From positions 27,379,587 through 27,443,586 of the forward strand of contig OZ029916.1 in assembly GCA_964023275.1 (NCBI GenBank): DNA of 64,000 nucleotides. The letters run 5' to 3'. Under the pieces are notes generated by a model. That model had not been told where the DNA came from and made no database searches. It saw nothing but the letters and a program-made list of their open reading frames with translations. The position numbers and the translations under genes are program-made. Shown here piece after piece: positions 56,446 to 64,000 of this stretch; positions within the stretch are counted from its first letter, which is position 1; every line of letters starts with the position of its first letter. The stretch comes from Norana najaformis (lineage: Eukaryota; Annelida; Clitellata; Crassiclitellata; Hormogastridae).

Positions 56446-57831
56446 CTAGAATAAGTCAAAGCTGTAGTTTTGTCCAAAGTTGTTGTCCCAGAAGATCTCA
56501 TTGCCGACTTCATAAAAGACAGCAAACGCAAGTGCAACACCAAGACTGTCAACACTGAACTCAAAACTGAAAAAGTCGTACTTTCCACAGGGTGAAGTTC
56601 TGGAGTGCTTGGCTAGGACGTCACTCATAGTCAGCCAGTCATTGTTTGTGTATCGAACCACGACTCGTTTCTCGTATGCAATGTTCAGGACACAAACAGT
56701 GCCAGAGACTTTATTCAATTCATCCGCATAAGCTGATTCAACCACAACCTTTTGTTGTTGAGCACATTCTTCAAAGTTGTTTTCCTCACAAGACAAGTTG
56801 AACTTTGGGCTCCAGCAATACTTTGGTGCTGGGTACTGGCTTTGTACAGCCTCTGGAGAAACTTTTAATATCTCATTTAAATTGACTGCTTCTGTGTAAC
56901 AGCGTACACTTGCGAGTTCACAACCGACTGAATCAGCGAAGTGAACCCCTTTCTTGGAATGTGACCCTAAAGGAGGTGACTTCACTGAAGTGCCTTTCAG
57001 TGCAGATGGTCTGGTTGGAGTTACCTGGCCTCCTGCTGCCTCTTGGTTGCCTTGGAGATCTTCTGTTTTCACACTATGTTCCAAATTAATGCACTTTTCA
57101 TTTCCTTCCATTTCCAGATTGCAAGCCATACAAGTAGTTTCCTTTTTCTCCATGTCTTCTTCATTGCAAGCCAACTGAGCATCTTTTTTCTTCTTATCTT
57201 CTTCTTTGAATGCCAAATGAGAATTTTCATTTTTTTCTTTATCTTCTTCACTGCAAGTCACCTGCACATCTGTCTTTTTCTTTGTACCTTCTTCATTGGA
57301 AGCGAACTGACCAACTTCTTTTTTCTTCGTATCATCTTCATCGCAAGCCAACTGGACATCTTCCTTTTTTTCTGTATCTTCACTGCAAGCCATCTGAGCA
57401 TCTTCCTTTTTTTCTGTATCTTCACTGCAAGCCAACTGAGCATCTTCCTTTTTTTCTGTATCTTCACTGCAAGCCAACTGGACATCTTCCTTTTTTTCTG
57501 TATCTTCACTGCAAGCCAACTGAGCATCTTCCTCTTTCTCTGCATCATCCTTCTCCTTCCCATTTACATTCGACCTATCTTGCATATCAGCTTTCAGGGT
57601 CTTTCTGTCATTGTACATTCTAAGCTCACCATCACCACCTGCGTAACACTCTTTGATACCTTTTGCTTCTTCCGTTTGATGCTGCTCAATTTTAGCATTC
57701 TCTTCCACTGAAGGTGGCATAAGAAGAGATGCACTTGGCATTTTGCTATTGTCTGGACACGACTCTTCCAAAGGTTTCAGTTGGAAATTTGGCGGGAGTT
57801 CTCCATCTTGTTCAGAGAAAAACCACGACAT
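56446..57831 (-). CDS. PPP1R3-like: PP1 glycogen-targeting regulatory subunit (PPP1R3 family)
   Basis: One uninterrupted exon of 461 codons. The start is firm: an in-frame TAG lies three codons upstream. Residues 291-303 (HSKKGVHFADSVG) are the PP1-docking RVxF-type motif of this family (KKRVSFAD... in vertebrates), here with Gly for Arg. Residues about 360-461 form a CBM21 carbohydrate-binding domain: KVVVESAYADELNKVSGTVC, then AYEKRVVVRYTNNDWLTMSD, and near the end NEIFWDNNFGQNYSFDLF, matching the conserved W/DNN.G.NY glycogen-synthase/glycogen site. Such proteins bring PP1 to glycogen to activate glycogen synthase. Oddly, residues 98-240 are ten 14-15-residue charged repeats, which make the protein longer than PPP1R3B/C (about 280-320 aa). 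No membrane anchor of the PPP1R3A type is seen. Confidence 0.93.
   Translation of the reverse strand: MSWFFSEQDGELPPNFQLKPLEESCPDNSKMPSASLLMPPSVEENAKIEQHQTEEAKGIKECYAGGDGELRMYNDRKTLKADMQDRSNVNGKEKDDAEKEEDAQLACSEDTEKKEDVQLACSEDTEKKEDAQLACSEDTEKKEDAQMACSEDTEKKEDVQLACDEDDTKKKEVGQFASNEEGTKKKTDVQVTCSEEDKEKNENSHLAFKEEDKKKKDAQLACNEEDMEKKETTCMACNLEMEGNEKCINLEHSVKTEDLQGNQEAAGGQVTPTRPSALKGTSVKSPPLGSHSKKGVHFADSVGCELASVRCYTEAVNLNEILKVSPEAVQSQYPAPKYCWSPKFNLSCEENNFEECAQQQKVVVESAYADELNKVSGTVCVLNIAYEKRVVVRYTNNDWLTMSDVLAKHSRTSPCGKYDFFSFEFSVDSLGVALAFAVFYEVGNEIFWDNNFGQNYSFDLF
57110..57554 (-). repeat. Coding minisatellite, 42-bp unit, in the PP1-subunit gene
   Basis: Units at 57345-57386, 57387-57428, 57429-57470 and 57471-57512 differ at only a few bases; 57513-57554 and those from 57110 to 57344 are more diverged (42-45 bp). 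Each encodes EDTEKKEDAQLACS or a variant. Since 42 is a multiple of 3, unit gain or loss keeps the frame. Confidence 0.95.
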
Positions 57832-58500
57832 TGCAGCCTAGTTCAACCCAAAAAGTGCAACTTATTAAATACACTAGTGTATCATTTAAGTGAATTTACA
57901 AATCTCAGTCAATTAGTCTACCTAGAAATAATATACACTGCAAACATCCAGCTCTTTGAATTCACCCAATTAATACAAACAAGTTTAAATGCATTACATA
58001 ATTGCTTTGAGGTTTTAATTTAGAGGCATTGGCCTGTGTGCAGGGCGAACATAGGAACATGGAATATGGCCCAGTCCAGACTGCAGGGCAAGATAATAAA
58101 CCAGCTTATCAGGTCATTTTTAAAGAAACGTTCATCACTGGTATTATGAAATCGAAAATCTGAGGATTACTGTGTGCAACTCTAATTAACTGTAACTCAA
58201 TATCTAAGTGCCCTGGAACGGCGCTTTCCAAAGACAAAAATGGCCTAGAGCAGGTCTACAGGTTAATTAACGGTAATGTTTCGAGATCGCAGCTCCAACA
58301 TTAGCACCTTTGAAACTCGAGAAACTGAATAATGAACTCTACAACGGAAGACGGCCTAATTAACACGGCGTTCGACGTGGGCTATAGTTAGTTCACTAAG
58401 CTTTGCGCTTTTTATATTAAGTTTTTGTGGGCTTTACACATACACTTTAAATAATAAATAAACTCCCGCCAGAATTACGACAATTACCTGATCCATCATA
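57832..58500 (-). promoter_or_regulatory. Upstream region of the PP1-subunit gene
   Basis: A CTAG just before the start codon could be a splice acceptor for a 5' UTR intron. No TATA box or Inr can be picked with confidence. Nothing else recognised in this stretch. Confidence 0.25.
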
Positions 58501-58506
58501 CGAACT

Positions 58507-58673
58507 CAGTGGCGTAGCTAGCCTTCCGAGGGCTCTTGTGCAAGCTGAACTTTGGCTACTTTGCTTTAAGTAATTGAGCTACCGGACCTTGGCCCCTTGG
58601 GGGCCCAGACGGCCCCCGGCCTCGTGGACCCTTGTGCTTTGCACAACCTGCACAATCTATTGCTACGCCACTG
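58507..58673. mobile_element. 167-bp inverted-repeat element (CAGTGGCGTAGC ends)
   Basis: It begins CAGTGGCGTAGC and ends GCTACGCCACTG, an exact 12-bp inverted repeat, and is flanked on both sides by CGAACT (58501-58506 and 58674-58679), a 6-bp target duplication. The inner part is GC-rich (GGCCCCTTGGGGGCCCAG). No coding capacity. Ends of this wording are common in short non-autonomous DNA transposons; the superfamily is not settled by a 6-bp duplication. Confidence 0.85.
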
Positions 58674-58679
58674 CGAACT

Positions 58680-58960
58680 CATCAACACTTCACCTCTCAG
58701 TTCTGCACCGGTCTTTCACTCAAGACTGAAAACATTTCATTTCCAGTCTTATCCTGATTCTTCCCCTTATCTCTCTTCTCGCTTCAATTTCAAACACTGT
58801 CCACCGTAGCCGTCTGACTGCCTGGCTTCTGATCTTGACCTGGAACCGAAACCTTTTGCCTATCGATTTTGTTTTGACTGAGCGCCTGTGAATAAGCTGG
58901 TTCCCGCGACTTAGTTTTCGTTGAACCAAATCTCGAGATTACGGTTACGATTACTTTACA
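58680..58960 (+). mobile_element. LINE 3' end, copy 1
   Basis: The frame ends SRLKTFHFQSY...NFKHCPP, the FHSRLKTF-type C-terminus of CR1/L2-like proteins. Then a 3' UTR with GAGCGCCTGTGAATAAGCTG and TCTCGAGATTACGGTTACGA. The same UTR recurs at 59790. Confidence 0.6.
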
Positions 58961-59159
58961 AAAACGCCCCTCTGTTTGAGGAGCTATCCTCCCGATGTTT
59001 CATTTCTCATCACATTTGCAGAAGATTCAGTTCTTCAAACTGGGCGTCATCACTGAGGCACTTTCAAATCAACAAGAAATTACGACTTAGACAACGTTAG
59101 AAATTCTCATAGTCGACTGACGAATTCTACAACCCTCAACGCCAGTAAGCCTACGCTTT

Positions 59160-59463
59160 ATCGTAAGTGCTGTTACCTGTAACCATAAACAGACCCCGAA
59201 GGAAAAATCTTGACAATCCAGTTGGAAACTTCAGAGCAGAATTAAGTGTAAACCTGAGATGGCAAACTAAAGACTTGACGTCCAGAATCAGCTTCAGCTT
59301 TGCCCTTTCTAAAGCGCACTCCCGTGATTTCAAGAATTCCCGCGCTTCCGCGCTGGCCACGTGTCCGTCAAATCTAAATTACGAACTACATGTTGAATTA
59401 ACGAAACAACTTACATGTAATCGTAAACTGGAAATTTCTAAAGCGCTATTTGAAAGCTAAGCG

Positions 59464-59499
<36 letters not shown>

Positions 59500-59500
59500 G
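59160..59500 (+). mobile_element. LINE 3' UTR fragment ending in (ATT)n
   Basis: TTCTAAAGCGCTATTTGAAA followed by GCTAAGCG and about eleven ATT units (59466-59500). The GCGCTATTT phrase and triplet tail are typical of these LINE 3' ends. A 97-codon plus-strand frame over the region has no resemblance. Confidence 0.5.
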
Positions 59501-59689
59501 GGATGTTTTGAACCAGAAAAGTTTATCTTTTGCTCCTACAAATCGCACCCTAACTATAGGCCTGCATCATCTTAGTCATAACAGTAAGTCTTTTGGGTTT
59601 TGCGTCATAAATCAAGCCAACCAGACTATTAAAAGCACATTATTCGTATAATGTGGTATAAGTAATCCCACCCTGATCAGTCTTCATTT

Positions 59690-60020
59690 CTCTCAGTTTA
59701 AACACAACCCGCCCTAGCCTCCCCTCCCCGCCTCTCTCTGGTCTACTGGCAACCGGACTTGGACAACCTCACGGACTTGATGCAGCGCTCGTGAATAAGC
59801 TGGTGCCCTGCGCTTAGCTTTTCAGTAGCGCTTTAGATATTTCGAGATTACAATTACGACTTTGCGTCGTAAGTTTCTCGACTAAAACACATCTTTTCCA
59901 GACTCATTTCCTTCGTAGGCTATTTTTGTGTCTTCTTGGTTTATACCTTCTTGGCCTTTGACCCGACGTAATGATGGGCTGGATTAATAATAACAACAAC
60001 ATCAACAACAACAGCAGTAA
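59690..60020 (+). mobile_element. LINE 3' end, copy 2
   Basis: GCGCTCGTGAATAAGCTGGT and ATTTCGAGATTACAATTACG parallel copy 1 at 58880-58950. The copy ends with CTTGGCCTTTGACCCGACG, a TAATAATAACAACAAC tail and CAACAACAACAGCAG. Same orientation as copy 1, about 0.9 kb apart. Confidence 0.6.
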
Positions 60021-61400
60021 TAAAAACACTATTGTCTCCTGACAATTTTTTCAACGCCTGAGGGATTATACATACCTCGGGTAAAAAATAAGGCGATTTA
60101 TAGAGCGCCATAGAACGGCTCAGACCGAAATAGGGCGCTGTAGGGTTATAGTTATTCGCTGACTGCAGATACTATGGGCACAATGTCAGCATATGCACTG
60201 TAAAGAATTAACAAATAAAAATGGCATAGGCATGAAGTAATTAGTTAGTTAGGATTTAAAATACAGTTTTGTTACAGTAAAACAGAATTGCATACTGAAC
60301 AGTTGCAAATTGTACACTGCACAGTGACAAGTCGTATTATAAACTTAAAGTATAAAGAACACATAAAAATCGAACACCAATGCCAATATCGCGATATTTA
60401 GAAAAACTGAAACCGAAAACCGCACCGACTTTGATAAACCTCAAGAAAAATTCAAAAACCAATATTGACGTGAAAATTCCAATACCGACCCAGTTCTAAC
60501 GCACACTGACTTTGCTTAGTAGCTTCCATCGACTGCTGCCTTGAGTATTATTACAGTGAAGCTACAGAAGTTCTTAGAATAGATTCTCGATATTGGGACA
60601 GACTTTAATTTAATCTGATCAACTTTTTTGACCGGATAACCAAAGAGCTCAGAGTTTTCAGAAGCTCTATAAATTCCATGTACTTACTTACATGCAGTAT
60701 TTTGAGTCAATTGCTGGATTGCGCTAATACGTCTTCTGTTTACCGGAAGTAATTGAATCTGGTTATTGATTGATTATAAGCAAATTTCTGGTTAAATAGC
60801 TAAAATCTAGCAGTGTTATCGGCGTCATTTTAATAATTTGCCTTAATTTTAAACTCCAAAATATCATAAGTTGTTGTGTGGACTTTTGTTAGTGAAGTAC
60901 CCATATATTATACTGGTTTTACTATTTGTGTTCGGCGACACGTGTACCCTGCAACACGAGGGCCCAACTTGAACTGGAAACTTCATCCAGTGGCTGATCT
61001 TTGAAACTTCATTTACGTGATACAGAGGTTATTGCATTGGCCGTGGTAAGATTGTCGTGCAAGATATATTTTCAATGTTGTATGATTAATGCATTTTGTT
61101 CAATATGGCTCTTGTTTTGGTTTCATTCCAGAACGAGTTCCCAAGTATCTGCGAATGCCCAAAAAACTTTCCTATCGTATTTCATGATTCGATTTGAGCA
61201 CAAAAATTACTGCCAGTTTAATTTTGCTAGTTTAATTTTGCTACTATCGTGGAAGTTTCATATCTATGTCATTTTGATTTGTTGATTAATTTTTTGCATT
61301 TGGCATTGCTGGAATTTGTTGATTCTGTTATAATGAATGAAAATGTTTAATTTTTGAAAGTTTAATTAAGTTGTGGTAATTCTCGAGAAACGGCTGCTAA
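60021..61400. other. No recognised gene
   Basis: A minus-type tail (GGCGATTTATAGAGCGCC) lies at 60091. The 94-codon plus-strand frame at 61001-61285 is AT-rich and has no resemblance. The first exons of the Lys-rich gene could lie here but I cannot place them. Confidence 0.4.
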
Positions 61401-61489
61401 CAGTCACCCAACTTGTAAGCAATATGACCACCCTAGATTGCGAGAGAAAGTAGAGTGCTTGCACGCTACCAGAAGGACTATCGAATGAA

Positions 61490-61880
61490 TAAGTCAATGA
61501 ATAATTATTTGTCAGCATCGAAAGATGATCCGGAAAATGTTTCAGTAGCTGGTTGGACTGCCACAACCCTGGAAGGCATATTACAATACATTTTTCCAGG
61601 AACTCTTGTCATATCCAGTGGACGGAGTGCTAATTCCAGTCTGGAGAACTTAGAAGGCAGCATGTTCATGCATTCTTTTGTTGCACATCATTGCAACTTT
61701 GTAGATCTGAACGATGTGAAGGTACATGCACAAAATACGTGGATGCATGCCAAACACAGATTAAAAATACTATTTGGCACACAAGTAATATCTGCAGAAG
61801 TTTGTCTGGCAAATCAAATTTCGTGAGAAAGTTTCCTCAGAACTCTTGTGTATCAATCTTTTATTTCATCAAACAATGAT
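61490..61880 (+). pseudogene. Merlin-like (IS1595/ISXO2-type) transposase relic
   Basis: The frame reads WTATTLEGILQYIFPGTLVI, SSGRSANSSLENLEG, then AHHCNFVDLNDVKVHAQNTW and MHAKHRLKILFGT. The known pattern in Merlin/ISXO2-type transposases is TL...I...I.PGT.I.SD.W..Y..L...G..H..VNHS.NFVDP..G.HTQ.IE..W...K. After a frame change, SLSGKSNFVRKFPQNSCVSI with FYFIKQ matches the following L..YL.EFMWR..F. segment. The catalytic Asp after VIS is replaced (ISSG), there are frame changes and the N-terminal half is missing, so it is dead. Inverted ends were not found. Confidence 0.55.
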
Positions 61881-63195
61881 AACACAAAAACAAAACAAGA
61901 GAAATAAGAAAAAAAATCATATGGATCAGCACAGCTTACCTGTGATGTTATATTACAAACGGACAGCATTAGAAAAAATTCTATCAATTATGGTGACTGA
62001 GAAAATCAATACAAAACTGAAAACAGCTTTGTCGCTGAAAGAGCATTTGTGTAAATATCGCAGTATTCTGGTCAACCAGCAGTCTAGGTTCCTACATGAA
62101 ATTCTTTAGTGTTCTGCCCTTAGGCAGGTTCAGGAATCCAATGACACCACTCTTCTCTGTTCTGTGCTCTTTGCATGAAGACAGACTCATTATTAATAGA
62201 ACAGATTTTGAAGAGTTTATCATAGCAGTACTGTAAGTGTACTCTAAATAGTTCCCAGAAGGATATATTGTAAAGAGTGCATCACATAAATTTACCCAAT
62301 TTTTTAATTTATTAATATCGATATAAGTATTTTGAAAAACTTTGTGTTACTCTGCAATTTGTTAATTTATTGACAAAAATAAAAGTCTTTTGAAAACCTA
62401 TGTTACTCATTATTTACTTGCTTAATTTTTTCAATAGTTTTTTCTGCACTTGCAGCACTGTGCTTTCTCTCTCAAACTGGGTGGCTGTGTTGTTTACAAC
62501 AGGGAGGGGTCCAAAGTAAGCCATTTTGCAGACATCCTTTATGGATTCTTCTTCATTCTTCAGTCCCTTTTAATTTCATGGAGCTGCAAAAGGGGCCAAA
62601 ACGAAAAATTACCAACTTTTCAAATTTCCCATTTTGTTTTAACTTTGGTATTATATTCTTTTTTCTGTTGTTGCTTTTGGAAGATGTGGAATGTGGTATA
62701 TGCAGCTTTTCATGTCCTAGTCTCTTAATGTAACTCAAGCAAAATTTAAATGCTTAAAACACAAATTTTGATAATACACAAGTATGGACATAGACCTAAA
62801 ATTACTTTAACTATAGAAAATGACATCATAAAGTATCAGCCTTGTTATAAGGCAATTCTTGAAATGGGTCCCACATACAGTGTTATAATGAGTTTCAGGC
62901 TATTAATACATTATAATAATCTTAAAAATTGAGTTGCATCCTTTGGACTCTGTTGCCATGAAACTATGAAGTTAAGTTGAATGCATTTGGCACTAAAGTA
63001 TGGGTGAAAATTTTGTATCAGAATGAAAATGGAGTGAAATTTAGAAGATAGACATACCATTAAACAGAATTACAAAAAAACACAGTAGGTGTTCTTCAAT
63101 CAGTAATGAAGTTAAATCAAACTGCAAAAGTAAATAAGACTTGAGCAAACATCTGATAGTATGCAATTTTTAGCTTGTTTTGTTTGATTTTGTAG
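61881..63195. other. No recognised feature; probable intron of the Lys-rich gene
   Basis: AT-rich DNA with short frames (61846-62109, 62450-62728, 62750-62932) that lack resemblance. Confidence 0.4.
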
Positions 63196-63591
63196 AAAAT
63201 GAAAAAAGCTATGAAGAAGTCAGAAGCCAAGCCTTTGTCAACCAAAGCAAAACCCCCAAAACAAGTTGAGAGCAGCTCACTCGTTAAAGGGAAATTGTTC
63301 AGAAAGAAAAAGAACTTTGCGAATGATGGTAAAAAGGAAATAGACATTACTGAAAAACCAAAGAAGTTAAAGTCCATAAAGAAACAGAATCTTAAAAGCA
63401 AGGATCATGATTCTGAAATAGACACAAGTCAGTTGATGGAAGTGGAATATGGGTCAGATGTGCAGATGGATGAATCCAAGGATGACAGAATGCCTCAGCT
63501 GAAGGACAACAGTAAGAGAAAGAAGGCACAAAATGCTGTCAAAGGAAGTACGATAGATGGAAAGAAAAAGCCTAACAAAGTCAGTGAATAA
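63196..63591 (+). CDS. Lysine-rich protein, last coding exon
   Basis: The acceptor TGTTTGATTTTGTAG at 63195 opens a frame that runs through KMKKAMKKSEAKPLSTKAK to KKKPNKVSE and TAA at 63589. Lys makes up over a quarter of residues, mixed with Ser, Asp and Glu, with basic clusters (FRKKKN, KRKKAQ) that could be nuclear or nucleolar signals, and one acidic patch (MEVEYGSDVQMDESKDD). Charged tails like this end many nucleolar and chromatin proteins, but I do not recognise the family. The acceptor right before the ATG suggests an internal-to-last exon rather than a complete 131-codon gene. No clear AATAAA follows in the window. Confidence 0.55.
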   Translation, partial: KMKKAMKKSEAKPLSTKAKPPKQVESSSLVKGKLFRKKKNFANDGKKEIDITEKPKKLKSIKKQNLKSKDHDSEIDTSQLMEVEYGSDVQMDESKDDRMPQLKDNSKRKKAQNAVKGSTIDGKKKPNKVSE

Positions 63592-63670
63592 CACAATCTT
63601 TACAAACTTCTGCCTGTTATTGTTCAGTACGTTAGACTTGTTTGAATTAGAACTGCGGTCGTCCTACTTT

Positions 63671-63713
63671 ATGAATGATCTCAGGTCACATACCGTGACT
63701 TGAGATCGTTCAT
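63671..63713. repeat. Imperfect 19-bp stem hairpin
   Basis: ATGAATGATCTCAGGTCAC, a 5-base ATACC loop, then the inverted GTGACTTGAGATCGTTCAT: 17 of 19 pairs. It is 80 bases past the stop codon of the Lys-rich exon. Confidence 0.8.
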
Positions 63714-63902
63714 ATGAGCCTGGATGAATTGCTTGATACAATATCAGTTTTGCATCGTTACCCAAATCAGAGCCTCATCAGCGGTGATTAAAGGCCAACA
63801 ATAAGTTGTCAATCCTGTGACCTATTTAAAAATTAAATTCCAGAAGAAGAAGTTATGAAACCTAGAATGCAGTCAATTTGTGTTATGCGGTTTCATTGAT
63901 TT

Positions 63903-63930
63903 CATTCTGACATGTACCTCTGTCAGAATG
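63903..63930. repeat. Perfect 10-bp stem hairpin
   Basis: CATTCTGACA, an 8-base loop, TGTCAGAATG. It is 190 bases after the first hairpin. Confidence 0.75.
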
Positions 63931-64000
63931 GACCTCAAGGCCATTTCAGCACTATACAACTTTCTTCCAACGATTCGCAAATGTGTGCATTTTGGATCCA

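Noticed and set aside
57043-57711. 222-codon plus-strand frame, Phe/Ser/Leu rich
   Set aside because: It is antisense to the PP1-subunit gene and stays open because of the 42-bp repeat.
63199-63591. A complete 131-codon gene starting at the first ATG
   Set aside because: A good splice acceptor abuts the ATG, so a terminal exon of a longer gene is more likely.

Overview
This window looks like nuclear DNA from an invertebrate animal, most likely a lophotrochozoan and perhaps a mollusc; the phylum is an inference. Genes are intron-rich and far apart, the DNA is AT-rich, and the space between exons holds microsatellites, minisatellites, tRNA-derived SINEs, worn LINE 3' ends and DNA transposons (piggyBac, hAT-like, Merlin-like). 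There are no operons, ribosome-binding sites, CRISPR arrays or rRNA genes, and I recognised no retrovirus, LTR element or Polinton.

Three host genes can be supported. (1) A TOX-family HMG-box gene on the + strand runs from a probable first coding exon at 220-325, across a first intron of about 35 kb, to exons at 35305-35829, 41845-41936, 43660-43795, 44866-44946, about 45565-45978 and 47587-47729. A short, uncertain terminal exon may lie at 52901-52961. The HMG box is encoded by the three exons between 41.8 and 44.9 kb. (2) A single-exon gene on the - strand (56446-57831) encodes a glycogen-targeting regulatory subunit of protein phosphatase 1 (PPP1R3 family): an RVxF-type PP1-docking motif, a C-terminal CBM21 domain, and an unusual run of about ten 14-15-residue charged repeats. 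(3) A lysine-rich, probably nuclear protein ends in an exon at 63196-63591 on the + strand; its earlier exons were not identified.

Region by region: 0.2-35 kb is the TOX first intron, holding a compound GGAT minisatellite with a strong G-quadruplex tract, several SINEs and LINE tails, a diverged ~215-bp satellite (19.87-21.08 kb) and a CR1/L2-type reverse transcriptase relic with a TA microsatellite between two of its motifs (29.8-30.96 kb). 35-48 kb holds the remaining TOX exons among a second RT relic, an 842-bp element with ~160-bp terminal inverted repeats and a 590-bp hAT-like element with an exact 8-bp target duplication. 49.09-52.39 kb is a complete but inactivated piggyBac element with TTAA on both sides. 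58-60.5 kb, upstream of the PP1-subunit gene, holds a 167-bp inverted-repeat element and repeated LINE 3' ends. 61.45-61.88 kb holds a relic resembling a Merlin (IS1595/ISXO2-like) transposase.

The host genes have unrelated roles (chromatin/transcription, glycogen metabolism, unknown) and are not a functional cluster. I found no clearly new multi-gene system. The most unusual items are the transposons with well-defined ends, the satellite arrays and the repeat-expanded PP1 subunit.
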